Both the position numbers and the translations under genes were made by a program. Shown piece after piece: positions 21,822-31,934 of a DNA stretch of 64,000 nucleotides. Below the pieces are notes generated by a model. It had not been told where the DNA came from. It worked only from the letters and a program-made list of their open reading frames with translations, and did not search any database. Position 1 is the stretch's first letter. Each line of letters opens with the position of its first letter. This DNA comes from an uncultured Rhodopila sp. (lineage in GTDB: Bacteria > Pseudomonadota > Alphaproteobacteria > Acetobacterales > Acetobacteraceae), in the NCBI RefSeq assembly GCF_903944925.1, contig NZ_CAJATU010000158.1, forward strand, positions 123,676 through 187,675, given 5' to 3'.

Positions 21822-23003
21822 CTACGACTTTCCGCTTGTGTCCGCGGAGGCCGAGGGCGTTGGACTGGCCGGACCCGGGTTCACTTCCACGCCCGGCCGG
21901 ACCCGCTGAATGCCCTCGGTGACAACCATCTCGCCCTCCTTCAGGCCACCGGCGATGACGGCGATGGTCGGTGTGGACTGCCCCAACTGAATGCGGCGCT
22001 GTTCGACTTTCTTGTCTTCGCCGACGACATAGACGTAGTCGCCCTGCTGATCCGACAGCACCGCCTTGCGCGGGATGCCGAGAGCCATTACAGGCTCGAT
22101 ACCTTCCACCAGCACATTCACGAAAGCGCCGTCCACCAGCGTTCGTTCAACCGGCTGTCCATCCGAAGCCGCCTGACGGACCGGGTTGGCGATTTTTGCC
22201 CGGAGCAGGATCGTGTCCGTCGTTGCCGACACGCTCGGCTCGACGTAGTCGATCTTGCCGTCCTGTTTGTAGATCGAGCCATCCGGCAGACGCAGCCTGA
22301 CGACGACCGCGTTAAGTCCGCCCTTGTCGGCATAGCGTTTCTCGATTTCCGTCTGGGCGCGTGATGCCACCGGGAATAGGACGTACATCGGGTCCTGGCT
22401 GACGATGGCGGCAAGCTGACCGCTGCCGGGTGAAACCACATTGCCGACGGTGATGCTCGTGCGGCTGATTTTCCCCGAAACCGGCGCGTGGATTTCGGTG
22501 TAAGCCAGGTTGATCTGTGCTTGCTTCAACTGCGCCTGGGCCGACATGAGTTGGGCCGCCTGGGAACGTTGATTGGCCGTGGCATCGTCCACATTCGAGC
22601 GCTGGCCTGCCGGAGTGTTCAACAGGGATTGCGCTCGGGTCAATTGAATGTTGGCATTGGCGAGGCGTGCGCTGGCATCCGCGACCGCGGCTTCCTGTTG
22701 CTGAACCGCTGCTTCGAAGGGCCCGCGTTCGAGACGGTAGAGGAGGTCGCCCTGCTGCACCTCGGTCCCTTCGACAAACAGGCGTTGATCTAGGAACGCG
22801 GTCACGCGCGCGGTAAGGGCGACTCGCTCGACCGCCTGGATGCGGCCGACAAATTCTGAAGTTTCCGTGATAGCAGTTTGGACAGCCCGCACGACGCCGA
22901 CGGAAGGCGGCCCGGGCGGGGCCTGAGCGTATCCTGGCGATATCGCGGATATCAGCGCGGCGAATGCGATGACAGGTGCAGGCGAAAGGCGGAAAAGGCG
23001 CAT
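21822..23003 (-). CDS. RND efflux periplasmic adaptor (membrane fusion protein)
   Basis: AcrA/MexA-type adaptor joining the RND pump to the outer-membrane channel. 393 residues from ATG 23003, giving a clean signal peptide ([19 protein letters not shown] then SPGYAQ); a TTG at 23075 in the same frame would add an unlikely extension. Domain order: lipoyl half ([20 protein letters not shown]), alpha-hairpin (residues about 85-165, rich in Ala/Gln), second lipoyl half with [20 protein letters not shown], beta-barrel, and membrane-proximal domain. No lipobox Cys at the cleavage site, so unlike AcrA it may not be lipidated. First gene of a two-gene operon with the pump. Confidence 0.93.
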   Translation of the reverse strand: MRLFRLSPAPVIAFAALISAISPGYAQAPPGPPSVGVVRAVQTAITETSEFVGRIQAVERVALTARVTAFLDQRLFVEGTEVQQGDLLYRLERGPFEAAVQQQEAAVADASARLANANIQLTRAQSLLNTPAGQRSNVDDATANQRSQAAQLMSAQAQLKQAQINLAYTEIHAPVSGKISRTSITVGNVVSPGSGQLAAIVSQDPMYVLFPVASRAQTEIEKRYADKGGLNAVVVRLRLPDGSIYKQDGKIDYVEPSVSATTDTILLRAKIANPVRQAASDGQPVERTLVDGAFVNVLVEGIEPVMALGIPRKAVLSDQQGDYVYVVGEDKKVEQRRIQLGQSTPTIAVIAGGLKEGEMVVTEGIQRVRPGVEVNPGPASPTPSASADTSGKS

Positions 23004-23127
23004 TAGACGTAACCCCGGGGTCGGGCGCCCGTCGGGGCGCTTCGCTAAATTTGGGTTAATCGACGCTTTCAACAATAGGGATAAGCTATTGGCCGGGCCG
23101 CAAGGGTGCCCGTGGCCTGGCGGTCGT

Positions 23128-23865
23128 TCAGCAACCTAGATAGGCCGCCTGGACAGCGGCATTCGAGCGGATGACCGCCGGAACACCCTCTGCGATCAGC
23201 GCCCCTTTGTCCATCACCAGGACCCGATCCGCCGTCCGAAACACGGCATCGGTATCATGTTCGGTGAACAGAACTGCGGTGTGCGTCTCTCGGGTCAACG
23301 CCAGCATCAGGTCCATGACCTTCCGCCGATCCGCCACCGTCATGCCTGCGGTGGGTTCATCCATCAGTAGCAGCCGCGGCTGGTTGGACAAGGCGAGTGC
23401 GAGTTCTAGCCGCTTGAGGTCGCCGTAGGCCAGAGTACCGCACGCTTGGTCTGCCAGAAGGCTCAGTCCAACCCGATCCAGCAGCGCGTCGGACTCGGTG
23501 GTAAACACGCCGGACGCGGAGCGAAAGAAGCGCCACATCGCGCGCTGCCGTGCGATCAGGGCGGTTCGCACGTTATCCCTAACCGTCAGGGATCCGAACG
23601 TAGCGGCTATCTGGAAGCCGCGGCCGACGCCGACGCGGCAGATCCGGTCCGGGCTCCATGATACGATGTTTGTCCCGTCGAGCAGGATGGCTCCTCGATC
23701 GGGACGGATCTGGCCATTCAGCATATTAAAGCAAGTGGACTTGCCAGCTCCGTTCGGACCGATCAGCGCGACGATTTCGCCGATTGCGACGTCGAAAGAG
23801 ATGCCGGAGACCACCTTGTTGCCGCCGAACGCCTTTGTTAGATCGCGGACCGACAGTAACGTCAT
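23128..23865 (-). CDS. Branched-chain amino acid type ABC transporter ATP-binding protein (LivG-like)
   Basis: ATPase of a HAAT-family importer. 245 residues from ATG 23865; that ATG overlaps the permease stop as ATGA, a coupling arrangement. Walker A GPNGAGKST (36-44), signature AYGDLKRLELALAL, Walker B LLLMDEPTAG, the LivG-specific insert AMWRFFRSASGVFT, and H-loop LFTEHD are all visible. Importers of this family usually have two different ATPases, LivG and LivF; only this one is present, and the next gene on the strand is the unrelated RND adaptor. Confidence 0.92.
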   Translation of the reverse strand: MTLLSVRDLTKAFGGNKVVSGISFDVAIGEIVALIGPNGAGKSTCFNMLNGQIRPDRGAILLDGTNIVSWSPDRICRVGVGRGFQIAATFGSLTVRDNVRTALIARQRAMWRFFRSASGVFTTESDALLDRVGLSLLADQACGTLAYGDLKRLELALALSNQPRLLLMDEPTAGMTVADRRKVMDLMLALTRETHTAVLFTEHDTDAVFRTADRVLVMDKGALIAEGVPAVIRSNAAVQAAYLGC

Positions 23866-25673
23866 GATCGCGAGCGCCGCCAGCCGCCGGCGAGACCGTC
23901 GGGGAAGGTCAGCACGAGCGTGATGATCGTCAACCCAAGTGCCAGCCGCCACATCGAGATGGTCTGCAAGAGCAGATCGTAGAACCCGGTGTAGGCAAAA
24001 GCGCCGACGATCGGCCCGATGACAGTGTTGATGCCGCCCAGTAAAACCATCAACAGGACGTCAACTGACTTACCGACGCCGACGTAGGTTGGAAAGACGC
24101 TGCCGGTTGCGAATACAAACAGGCCGCCGGCCAATCCGGCTGCCGCGCCGGACACCGCAAAAGCTACCATGCGAAGCCGATCGGCTCGCAGCCCGACGGA
24201 GAGGGCGCGTGCTTCGGAGTCTCGAGCGGCGATCAGGACAAGCCCGAACGGTGATCGAGCTACCCGCTGAAGTAGCCAAATCGAGACGACGGACAGGCTC
24301 AGCACCCACCAAAAGAACGGCACCGGTCCGGACGGCCAGACGCCAAGAATGCCGTCGTCGCCGCCGGTCACCCGGGTCCATTGGGTTGCCGTGGCCCAGA
24401 CAATCTGAGCGAACGCCAAGGTCAACATGGCCAGATATACGCCGGCCAGGCGCACAACGAACCAGCCGAACGCGACGGCCAGAAGGCCGGCGATCAGCGG
24501 GGCGGCGACCAAAGCCAGCGGCATCGGCGCCCCCAGCGTCCGGACCATCAAGGCCGAGCCATAGGCGCCCAGGCCAAACCAAGCGGCGTGCCCGAAACTG
24601 ATCATGCCGCCGGGACCCATTATCAAATGAAGGCTGCTGGCGAAAGCCGCCGCGATCAGGATTTCCGTCAATACCGAAAGCCAGTATGGCGGCAGCCAAA
24701 ACGGCGCGGTCGCGGCGAGGACAACGAGGCCCCAACCGAACAATTGGATGCGCGGCGATACCGGTCGCATCGGTTTTCCGGTAGCCGATACGGCGGATGG
24801 TATCGGGGCGTCACCCAGCAGTCCGCGCGGCCGGACGCTGAGTACTGCGGCCATGATAACGAATACCAGCACGAGCGTTGCGCCGGGTAGCAGAACGATA
24901 CCGAAAGCCTGCAACTCCCCGATCATCAGGCTGGCCAGAAAGGCGCCGCTGATGCTGCCCATACCTCCCACCACCACGACGACGAATGCCTCAACGATGA
25001 CGGCGAGGTCCATCTGCGTGTTCGCCGAGCTATCCGGAAGGATTAGCGCTCCGCCCAATCCCGCCAACCCGGCCCCGAGGGCGAAGACCGACGTGGACAA
25101 GATCCGATGGTTTATGCCGAGCGCGGCGGCGAGATCACGATTTTCCGTGCAAGCTCGGATCAGCATGCCGAATCGTGTGCGGTTTAGGAGAAGCAACAGC
25201 GCCGCCAGGACTGTCGGACCGATGGCGATAAGGATTAGGTCGTAAGCCGGGAAATGGTCGCCGAAGATGGTCACCGAACCACGCAGCCAGGGCGCCCGAG
25301 GCATGGGGAGGTCGTTCGGTCCCCAAACCAGCAGCGTAAGGTCCTGGATCACCAGCATCACGCCGAAGGTGGCCAGCAACTGGAACAGTTCGGGCGCCCG
25401 ATACAGTCGGCGCAGCAGGGTCGTTTCGATGACCGCGCCAATGCAGGCCGTGGCCAATGCTGCGGCTAGAACACCGCCGACGAACCAGAGCGGGTCGTGC
25501 GGCAGGCGCGTCAGGATACTCCAGCCGATATAGGCGCCGAGCATGTACAAGCTGCCATGGGCGAAGTTAACGACGCGCGTGACGCCGAAGATAATCGTCA
25601 GCCCGGCGGACATCAGGAACAGCGATACCGATCCCGAGAGACCGGTCAGAAACTGGATCGCCAGGAAACTCAT
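23862..25673 (-). CDS. Fused LivH-LivM permease of a branched-chain amino acid type ABC transporter
   Basis: 603 residues combining two permeases that are usually separate. Residues 1-290 are LivH-like (GLTIIFGVTRVVNFAHGSLYMLGAY, VVGGMGSISGAFLASLMIGE); a linker around 290-315; residues 315-603 are LivM-like (GPGGMISFGHAAWFGLGAYG, GLVLIAARDSEARALSVGL, VLLGGINTVIGPIVGA). About 16-18 hydrophobic segments. Located 21 bp after the binding-protein gene. A covalent LivHM gives a fixed heteromeric channel; such fusions are known in the family. The substrate could be amino acids, amides, urea or aromatic acids. Confidence 0.93.
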   Translation of the reverse strand: MSFLAIQFLTGLSGSVSLFLMSAGLTIIFGVTRVVNFAHGSLYMLGAYIGWSILTRLPHDPLWFVGGVLAAALATACIGAVIETTLLRRLYRAPELFQLLATFGVMLVIQDLTLLVWGPNDLPMPRAPWLRGSVTIFGDHFPAYDLILIAIGPTVLAALLLLLNRTRFGMLIRACTENRDLAAALGINHRILSTSVFALGAGLAGLGGALILPDSSANTQMDLAVIVEAFVVVVVGGMGSISGAFLASLMIGELQAFGIVLLPGATLVLVFVIMAAVLSVRPRGLLGDAPIPSAVSATGKPMRPVSPRIQLFGWGLVVLAATAPFWLPPYWLSVLTEILIAAAFASSLHLIMGPGGMISFGHAAWFGLGAYGSALMVRTLGAPMPLALVAAPLIAGLLAVAFGWFVVRLAGVYLAMLTLAFAQIVWATATQWTRVTGGDDGILGVWPSGPVPFFWWVLSLSVVSIWLLQRVARSPFGLVLIAARDSEARALSVGLRADRLRMVAFAVSGAAAGLAGGLFVFATGSVFPTYVGVGKSVDVLLMVLLGGINTVIGPIVGAFAYTGFYDLLLQTISMWRLALGLTIITLVLTFPDGLAGGWRRSRS

Positions 25674-25694
25674 TGCGGGGATAGGCGCCAGGCA

Positions 25695-26897
25695 TTACCC
25701 CGCGCTTGGCCGCAGTGCCTGAACCTCTTGATCGGACGGCAGGTAGGCGGCGCCGTTCGAATAATGCCAATCGACCATGATCCCCTTGCCGTCGCGCAGC
25801 GCAGTCTTGCCGACAAACGTCCCGAGCGTGCCCTGGTGATCGACCGCCCGATAGGACGCCGGACCGAACGGTGTTTCGAAGCTCACGCCGCTGAAGCCAT
25901 CGATCAACTTGTCGGCGTCGAGTGCTCCGGCACGGCGGATGCCGGCGGCGATCGATTGGATCAGGCTGTAGCCGACGATCGAACCCATCCCGGGCACCGC
26001 GCTGAAGCGGGCCCTGTAGGCGGCGATAAATGCCGTGTTGGCAGGCGTGGTGACCTGTGCCTGCGGATAGCCGGTGACGATCCAACCCTCCGGGGTCTCA
26101 TCCCCGAGCGGTTCCAGATACTCCGGCTCTCCGGTCAGCACGGAGACGACCGACCGGTTCTCGAACAATCCGCGGGTGTTGCCCTGGCGGACGAAGTTCG
26201 TCAGGTCCGGGCCAAAGGTAACATTCAGGATGGCGTCCGGCTTGGGCTCCGCCAGAGCTGCCGCCGTCGCGCCGGCGTCGATCTTGCCCAAGCCCGGCCA
26301 TTGCTCGCCGACGAATGTGACATCGGGCCGCTTCGCCGACAGCAGCGCCTTGAACCACTTCACCGTGGAAAGCCCGTATTCGTAGTTCGGCGCGACGCTG
26401 ACCCAGCGCTTTGCCGGCAGCTTCGCGGCTTCCTCCACCAGCATGGCGGCCTGCATGTAGGTTGAGGGGCGGAGCCGGAAACAATACCGATTGCCCTTCT
26501 GCCAGACCAGCGCGTCGGACAGCGGCTCGCCGGCGATGTATAGCCGCTTGCGTTGCTGCGCGAAGTCCGAGAGGGCGAGGCCGACATTGGACAGATAGCC
26601 GCCGGCCAGAATGTCGACCTTCTGCTCGTCCAGCAATTCGCCCGCCAGCCTGACCGCGTCCTGGGGCTTGCCGGTATCGTCCCGGCTGATCACTTCCAGC
26701 TTGCGGCCGAGGATGCCGCCGCTTGCGTTGATCTGCTCCGTCGCAAGCTGCCAGCCGTTGCGGTAGGGCAGGGTGAAGGATGGGATCGCGGAATAGGAAT
26801 TGATCTCGCCGATGCGTATCGGCGCCGGTTGCGCCCGTCCTGCGGCTGGCGCGGCGAGCGCCGCGGCGGTTCCCAAAACGGTTCGGCGTGTCAGCAT
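25695..26897 (-). CDS. Periplasmic substrate-binding protein of the HAAT ABC transporter
   Basis: 400 residues, type I periplasmic binding protein (Peripla_BP_6). The N-terminus MLTRRTVLGTAAALAAPAAG with a twin Arg and a short hydrophobic core, ending at GRAQPAP, suggests Tat or Sec export of the receptor. The start of the mature domain, IRIGEINSYSAIPSF, and TEQINASGGILGRKLEVISRD are characteristic. First gene of the operon binding protein - LivHM - LivG. The pocket residues cannot be assigned to a ligand; the family also includes receptors for aromatic acids and amides. Confidence 0.92.
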   Translation of the reverse strand: MLTRRTVLGTAAALAAPAAGRAQPAPIRIGEINSYSAIPSFTLPYRNGWQLATEQINASGGILGRKLEVISRDDTGKPQDAVRLAGELLDEQKVDILAGGYLSNVGLALSDFAQQRKRLYIAGEPLSDALVWQKGNRYCFRLRPSTYMQAAMLVEEAAKLPAKRWVSVAPNYEYGLSTVKWFKALLSAKRPDVTFVGEQWPGLGKIDAGATAAALAEPKPDAILNVTFGPDLTNFVRQGNTRGLFENRSVVSVLTGEPEYLEPLGDETPEGWIVTGYPQAQVTTPANTAFIAAYRARFSAVPGMGSIVGYSLIQSIAAGIRRAGALDADKLIDGFSGVSFETPFGPASYRAVDHQGTLGTFVGKTALRDGKGIMVDWHYSNGAAYLPSDQEVQALRPSAG

Positions 26898-26980
26898 TTG
26901 CGCGTTCCTGGTCGTGGAGTGACGGCGCAGTGCTTATGGGTGCGGACCGTTTCGCGCAAGCCGCCGGGTTAGGCGCCTGC

Positions 26981-28084
26981 TCAGACGACCCGGCCGGTTT
27001 CCGGCTCCATCAGATGCATCTGGTTCAGGTCCGCGGTGAGCGGCAGGATTTCGTTCGGTTCGGCGTGAGTCGCCGGATCGACCCGCGCGCACACCGGCAC
27101 GCCATCGACGAAGAAATGCACCATCGTCTCCATGCCCATCGGCTCCACCACGTCCACCGGCAATTCCACCCGGGTCCATCCGGGCTTGGCCTGCTCATGG
27201 TATTCGAACAAGTGTTCCGGCCGCAGGCCGAGGATCATGCTTCGGTCCTTGAACTTGCCGTAGCGATCCATCCGAGCCGGCGGGATTGGCAGCGTGATCG
27301 AGTCGGTCACCCGGACCGCAAGGCCGCCATTGGTCCCGTCCTGGACGCGGCACGGCAGGAAGTTCATAGCGGGAGACCCGATGAACCCGGCGACGAAGCG
27401 CGTGGCGGGATGATGATACAGCTCCTGCGGTGCCCCCACCTGCTCAATGTTGCCGCCGTTCATCACCACCACCCGATCGGCCAATGTCATGGCTTCGATC
27501 TGATCATGCGTCACGTAAACGGTTGTCGTGCGAACCGTCTGGTGAACCTTCTTGATCTCGGTGCGCATCTGCACGCGCAGCTTCGCATCCAGATTGGACA
27601 GCGGCTCATCGAACAGAAACACCTTCGGATTGCGCACGATCGCCCGGCCCATCGCCACGCGCTGACGCTGGCCGCCGGACAACGCGCGCGGCTTGCGGTC
27701 GAGCAATGGCGTAATATCCAAAATGCGAGCCGCCTCATCCACGCGGCGCGAAATCTCCTGCTTGGGGAATTTGCGCAGCTTCAGGCCGAACGCCATGTTA
27801 TCGAAGACGCTCATGTGCGGATACAGCGCGTAGTTCTGAAACACCATCGCAATGTCGCGGTCGCGCGGCGGTACGTCGTTGACGACGTCGCCGTCGATCC
27901 AGATTTCGCCGGAGGTGACCTCCTCTAGCCCTGCGATCATGCGCAAGGTCGTTGACTTGCCGCATCCCGAGGGTCCGACCAGAACGACGAATTCATGATC
28001 GGAGATGTCCAGGTCGATGCCTTTGACCGCCTGGACCCCTGCGTCATATTCCTTGACGACTTTGCGGCACGACACTTCAGCCAT
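26981..28084 (-). CDS. Carbohydrate ABC transporter ATP-binding protein (MalK/UgpC type)
   Basis: ATPase of a CUT1 importer, 367 residues. Walker [10 protein letters not shown] (37-45), [21 protein letters not shown] around the Q-loop, signature LSGGQRQR, Walker [15 protein letters not shown]-loop VTHDQIEAM, then a C-terminal OB-fold regulatory domain from about residue 240 with [13 protein letters not shown]. Last gene of a four-gene operon reading binding protein, two permeases, ATPase. ATPases of this type can serve several CUT1 systems. Confidence 0.94.
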   Translation of the reverse strand: MAEVSCRKVVKEYDAGVQAVKGIDLDISDHEFVVLVGPSGCGKSTTLRMIAGLEEVTSGEIWIDGDVVNDVPPRDRDIAMVFQNYALYPHMSVFDNMAFGLKLRKFPKQEISRRVDEAARILDITPLLDRKPRALSGGQRQRVAMGRAIVRNPKVFLFDEPLSNLDAKLRVQMRTEIKKVHQTVRTTTVYVTHDQIEAMTLADRVVVMNGGNIEQVGAPQELYHHPATRFVAGFIGSPAMNFLPCRVQDGTNGGLAVRVTDSITLPIPPARMDRYGKFKDRSMILGLRPEHLFEYHEQAKPGWTRVELPVDVVEPMGMETMVHFFVDGVPVCARVDPATHAEPNEILPLTADLNQMHLMEPETGRVV

Positions 28085-28110
28085 GGTTGTTCCGTTCCTC
28101 GTTGCTCAGA

Positions 28111-29007
28111 TCAGCCCTTGGTCGCGCCAGCGGTCAGGCCCGCCACGTAGTAGTCCATAAGGAATGCATAGATTACGATTGGCGGGAGAGAGGCCAGCAG
28201 GCAGGCCGCCATGATCTTGCCCCACTGGAACACGTCGCCTCGGATCAGGTCGGAGATGATCCCGACCGTCAAGACCATTTGGTTCGACGTGTACAGGTAT
28301 GCGAGCGGATAGAGGAAGGCGCCCCAGGACACCGTGAATGCAAAGATCGTTGCCGCGATGATGCCGGGCATTGCCACGGGGATGAAGATTTTCCACAGCA
28401 TCTGCAAATATCCGGCGCCGTCGATCAAAGCAGCCTCATCCAGCTCTTTTGGAATGGAACTGAAATAGCCGATCATGATCCAGGTGCAGAATGGAACGGC
28501 GAGTGTCGGATAGAGCAGGACCAGGCACCAGAAGTTGTTGATCAAACCGAGTTGGCCGATGATCTGAAACAACGGGATGAAGAGCAGCGAAGGCGGAACC
28601 AGGTAGGTCAGGAACACGCCTGTCGAAAGCGTCTGGCTGCCCCAGAAGCCCATACGAGACAGGCTGAACGCCGCCAGCACGGATATCACCATGGAAACGG
28701 CCACGGTCAGGATGGTGACGATGATCGAGTTCAGATAGTACCGCTGGAAGTTCGGATACGTAATCAGATACCAGAAATTCTCCAAGGTCGGGTGGCGCAC
28801 CAGCCAGGGGCTGCCGGTCTGCGCCGAAATCTCCGCCGACGACTTCAGGCTGGTCATAAGGGTGTAGAAAGGCGGCACCAGGAACATCACCACGAACACG
28901 CTAAGGGCGATATAACTGCCCCACAATGCCCACATCCGGCTCCGGTGCAGACTATGCTTTCGCTGAGCGGCAACCGCGATGCGGCGTTCGGCGACTGTCG
29001 TGCTCAT
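28111..29007 (-). CDS. Carbohydrate ABC transporter permease (MalG type)
   Basis: 298 residues with six predicted membrane segments. The EAA loop that docks on the ATPase reads IPKELDEAALIDGAGYLQMLWKI when split around residue 190-215, with the conserved EAA-X3-G spacing. N-terminal cytoplasmic tail then MWALWGSYIALSVFVVMFL. The start overlaps the stop of the first permease gene by 4 bp (ATGA), so the two permeases are translated together and form the heterodimeric channel. Confidence 0.93.
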   Translation of the reverse strand: MSTTVAERRIAVAAQRKHSLHRSRMWALWGSYIALSVFVVMFLVPPFYTLMTSLKSSAEISAQTGSPWLVRHPTLENFWYLITYPNFQRYYLNSIIVTILTVAVSMVISVLAAFSLSRMGFWGSQTLSTGVFLTYLVPPSLLFIPLFQIIGQLGLINNFWCLVLLYPTLAVPFCTWIMIGYFSSIPKELDEAALIDGAGYLQMLWKIFIPVAMPGIIAATIFAFTVSWGAFLYPLAYLYTSNQMVLTVGIISDLIRGDVFQWGKIMAACLLASLPPIVIYAFLMDYYVAGLTAGATKG

Positions 29008-29951
29008 GCCGCGATCTCCTTCGTGCGCCTGGTCACGCCGCGCAGCACGAAGAAGGCCGCAAATGCGAGGATCGGGAACATGAACAGGCTATCGGCCGCG
29101 CCGAGCGGAATGTCGCCCGACTGAATGCCGATTTGGAAGGCGTAGGTAGCGAAGACGTGAGTCATATCCTGCGGGCCGCCGGCCGTCAGGATACGGACGA
29201 TATCGAAGTCGGCAAACGTTACGATCAGGCTGAACAACACAGTGATCGCGATGATGTTGCGCATCATCGGCAGCGTTACGAAAAACAGCTTCTGGATCGT
29301 GTTGGCGCCATCGATCGCGGCAGCCTCATACAACTGCTCCGGGACGGATTTGAGTGCCGCGAGATACATGATCATGAAGAATGGCGTGCCGTACCAAACA
29401 TTGACGGCGATCGTGCAGAATCGCGCGGTCCAACCGACTCCGAGCCAGGGGACATTGTCGATGCCGAACTGGTTCAGCACCCAGTTGAATGCCGAGTAGG
29501 ACGGGTCGAACATCCACCACCATGTCAGTGTGGACAGCGCCAGGGGAATCACCCACGGCACCAGCAGCAGGCCGCGCCAGATCCGCTGGTTCTTGCCGGG
29601 GATGTTGTGCATCAGATGGGCCAGGATGAAGCCGATCACGGCTTTCAGGACGACGGAGGTGACGGCGAACAGGCAGCTTTGGAAGATAACAAGCTGGAAC
29701 GTGTGACGCTTGAGCAGGAACTGGAAATTGCCCAGACCCACGAACGCCGTCATCTTTTTGTTCAGCATGCTGAGGTAGATCGCGTAGAACGCGGGATAGA
29801 TCACGAACGCAGCGATCAGCAGTATCAAGGGCAGGCACAGAAAAAACCCGGTCGTCGATCGCCGCTGGGCAAATCGCTGCATGGTGTTTCTTCGCGCCCT
29901 GACCTGTCCGGGAGCGATAACATCGATCGGAACACTGGTGCCATCTGCCAT
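29004..29951 (-). CDS. Carbohydrate ABC transporter permease (MalF type)
   Basis: 315 residues from ATG 29951, which has GGAG 9 bases upstream; an ATG at 29975 in frame is the alternative but would place that ribosome site inside the gene. Six membrane segments beginning at FFLCLPLILLIAAFVIYPAF; EAA loop QLYEAAAIDGANTIQKLFFV. Partner of the MalG-type permease. It lies 71 bp after the binding-protein gene. Substrate unknown: CUT1 members take oligosaccharides, polyols or glycerol phosphate. Confidence 0.92.
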   Translation of the reverse strand: MADGTSVPIDVIAPGQVRARRNTMQRFAQRRSTTGFFLCLPLILLIAAFVIYPAFYAIYLSMLNKKMTAFVGLGNFQFLLKRHTFQLVIFQSCLFAVTSVVLKAVIGFILAHLMHNIPGKNQRIWRGLLLVPWVIPLALSTLTWWWMFDPSYSAFNWVLNQFGIDNVPWLGVGWTARFCTIAVNVWYGTPFFMIMYLAALKSVPEQLYEAAAIDGANTIQKLFFVTLPMMRNIIAITVLFSLIVTFADFDIVRILTAGGPQDMTHVFATYAFQIGIQSGDIPLGAADSLFMFPILAFAAFFVLRGVTRRTKEIAA

Positions 29952-30022
29952 TCGTTGAATCTCCCGGGGAACCATCCTGAATCAGGGCGAGCCGGTCTCC
30001 GCCGGCTGTTGCCCTGAACAGT

Positions 30023-31405
30023 TTATCGAGCGAAGCCCTCCAATTCATCCGACGCCCAGGAAATGACCTGGTCGATCGATTGGCCGCTTTTGAGTTTCGC
30101 GAGCATCGTCGGCATGGTGCCGCGATTGTAAATCTGGACAGCGATTTCGGGCGGTGCCGGCATCGCGGCGATATGCGCCGACGCCTTGTGGAACGGGCGG
30201 ATCGGGTAGTTGTAGACCGTGCCCTTCGGTGGCTCGACCTCCGACCAGATCTTGAAATCGAGCATGGTGGTAAACGGCGGCACGTCGTAGCCGCTGACCT
30301 CGGTGCAACGCTGCTCGACGGGCTCGCGCTGCATCAGGGCCTCGATCAACTCCTTGCCGGCGGTCTTGTTTTGGCTGAACGACCAGACACCCCAGAAATA
30401 CGGCAGGTAGGGCAGGAAGCGGCCCTCCGGACCGGTCGGCGCCGGGAATGTCCAGCAGTCCGCCGCGACTTGGGGCGCGTCGCGCTTGGCGACGGCCCAG
30501 GCCGATGGCGGGTTCCAGATCAGGGCGCTTTTGCCGGAGATCAAAGCGCGATTGTTAGACGCATCGTCGTAGCTGACGGCATCGTCAGGCAGCACTTTCA
30601 CCAGCTTCTGCGCGTATTCAAGAACGGCCCGGACCTTGTCCGACTTCACTGTGACGTTACCGTCCTTGTCCACCAGTTCGGCGCCGTGGGCCCGGAACAG
30701 GGTGCCGGCGAAGTCAACGGAATCCGATGTCTGGCCGAGGCCGATGGCGAACGGAATGCCGGCCTTGGCACATGCTTCCGCCGCTTTGTAATGGGCATCC
30801 CAGGTCCAGGCATCGGAGGCCGCGGTGTGCTCAGCCCGGGCGGGATACATGCTCACGACATCAAGGCCGGCCTTTTCCTTTAAAACGCTGATCCGGCCGC
30901 AAGGGCCCTTATACTGTGTGCCGGAGCTTGTGGGCACCGCCAACCATTTGCCGTTGACTTTTGCCAAATACTCGCAGACCTGATTGACCTGCCCATATTT
31001 ATCCATCAGCCGCTTCATCACATCATCGATCGGCTCGATCAGGTCTGCATTGTTGTGAACCTCCCAGGTCGGAAAGGTCTGGACGTCATGCCCGGTCCTG
31101 GCCTGATGTTCGGCTGCTATGGTCAGGATGTTCTTCTGGCCATTTGACGTGATGAAATCGGCCTGCACTTCGACGTGGTTTTTCGCTGCCCAGGCGTCCA
31201 CCTGCTTTTGCATCGCAGCGTTGCCCGCGGGCACCCAGTGGTCCCAAAACGCGATGGACAACTTGCCGGCTGCCCGGCCGGAGCGAATATGCACCAAAGG
31301 CAGCGCGGCAGACGCGGCGGTGACCTTGAGTGCGCGTCTACGTGTCATCTTGCCAACAGCTTGCGGTTCAGGCGCGGTCACGGGACGTCCTTTCTGGAAT
31401 TCCAT
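30023..31405 (-). CDS. Periplasmic sugar-binding protein of the CUT1 ABC transporter (SBP_bac_1)
   Basis: 460 residues. The N-terminus has a twin-arginine signal, KMTRRRALKVTAASAALPLV, with cleavage expected near RSGRAAG; export by Tat is likely. The mature domain begins LSIAFWDHWVPAGNAAM and contains WNPPSAWAVAK and GPEGRFLPYLPYFWGVWSFS, typical of large solute-binding proteins with aromatic sugar-stacking residues. First gene of the transporter operon. A second possible start, ATG at the KMTRRR position, would simply trim the tail before the signal. Confidence 0.9.
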   Translation of the reverse strand: MEFQKGRPVTAPEPQAVGKMTRRRALKVTAASAALPLVHIRSGRAAGKLSIAFWDHWVPAGNAAMQKQVDAWAAKNHVEVQADFITSNGQKNILTIAAEHQARTGHDVQTFPTWEVHNNADLIEPIDDVMKRLMDKYGQVNQVCEYLAKVNGKWLAVPTSSGTQYKGPCGRISVLKEKAGLDVVSMYPARAEHTAASDAWTWDAHYKAAEACAKAGIPFAIGLGQTSDSVDFAGTLFRAHGAELVDKDGNVTVKSDKVRAVLEYAQKLVKVLPDDAVSYDDASNNRALISGKSALIWNPPSAWAVAKRDAPQVAADCWTFPAPTGPEGRFLPYLPYFWGVWSFSQNKTAGKELIEALMQREPVEQRCTEVSGYDVPPFTTMLDFKIWSEVEPPKGTVYNYPIRPFHKASAHIAAMPAPPEIAVQIYNRGTMPTMLAKLKSGQSIDQVISWASDELEGFAR

Positions 31406-31739
31406 CGTTATTGGGGCGGCCGCATGCAGCGTACGGCGGGGTCAGCCGGATGTATGGACAAACATCCTTGCAACCGCGCGAAGCATGCGTCGCGCGGTGC
31501 AGAAATCGAGTGGCGTGAGGCGATCCTGAACCGGCGCGAAGCCGCATCCATACACGTATCTCCCTGCCGCGCCGGGTTGGTCCCGGTGCACTCGTGTTAT
31601 TCTCTGCCGTGTCATCCGGTTTGCGCGACCTGTCAAGCCGCTCGCCCGGGCGTTCAAGGCAGAATGGTGACGCTAACCTTTGCCGCGGCGGGATGCAACG
31701 CTAACGCACGATCCCTTCCATCTCTGGCGGCGGATGCCG
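31406..31739. other. Non-coding stretch upstream of the sugar transporter operon
   Basis: About 330 bp between the start of the binding-protein gene and the end of a small membrane protein gene. It must hold the transporter promoter on the minus strand. A TTGACA hexamer is present on that strand near 31631, but no TATAAT-like box lies 16-18 bases from it. I see no repeat, RNA gene or credible open frame here. Confidence 0.5.
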
Positions 31740-31934
31740 CTACGACGCGGCGTAAACGATGAAAGCCAAGACGGCTGCGATATAGAGTCCGGCAATGGCT
31801 AGCCGCAGCATCCGGCCGCGGCTCCGCAGCAGGCCTGCCGCCAGGAACGCGGCCATCGTCGCGCCACTCAGAATACTGGCGGTTTGGAGTTGTGCGGGCG
31901 TCGCCTGATCCAAAAGCATGATCTCTGATCCCAT
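31740..31934 (-). CDS. Small two-helix membrane protein, hypothetical
   Basis: 64 residues from ATG 31934; ATG 31919 (MLLDQATPAQLQ) is equally possible and gives 59. Two hydrophobic helices, TASILSGATMAAFLAAGLL and LRLAIAGLYIAAVLAFIVY, separated by the basic loop RSRGRM, so an inner-membrane hairpin with a cytoplasmic-side loop is expected. I do not recognise a family. It diverges from the F420 operon (next start 32156) and does not overlap a better candidate. Confidence 0.5.
   Translation of the reverse strand: MGSEIMLLDQATPAQLQTASILSGATMAAFLAAGLLRSRGRMLRLAIAGLYIAAVLAFIVYAAS

Noticed and set aside
23074..23090. AATAG-N7-CTATT dyad upstream of the RND adaptor
   Set aside because: Short, AT-only half-sites and no regulator gene nearby; could be chance.
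31625..31640. TTGACA on the minus strand upstream of the sugar transporter operon
   Set aside because: No -10 box at 16-18 bases; spacing to the nearest AT-rich hexamer is about 29.
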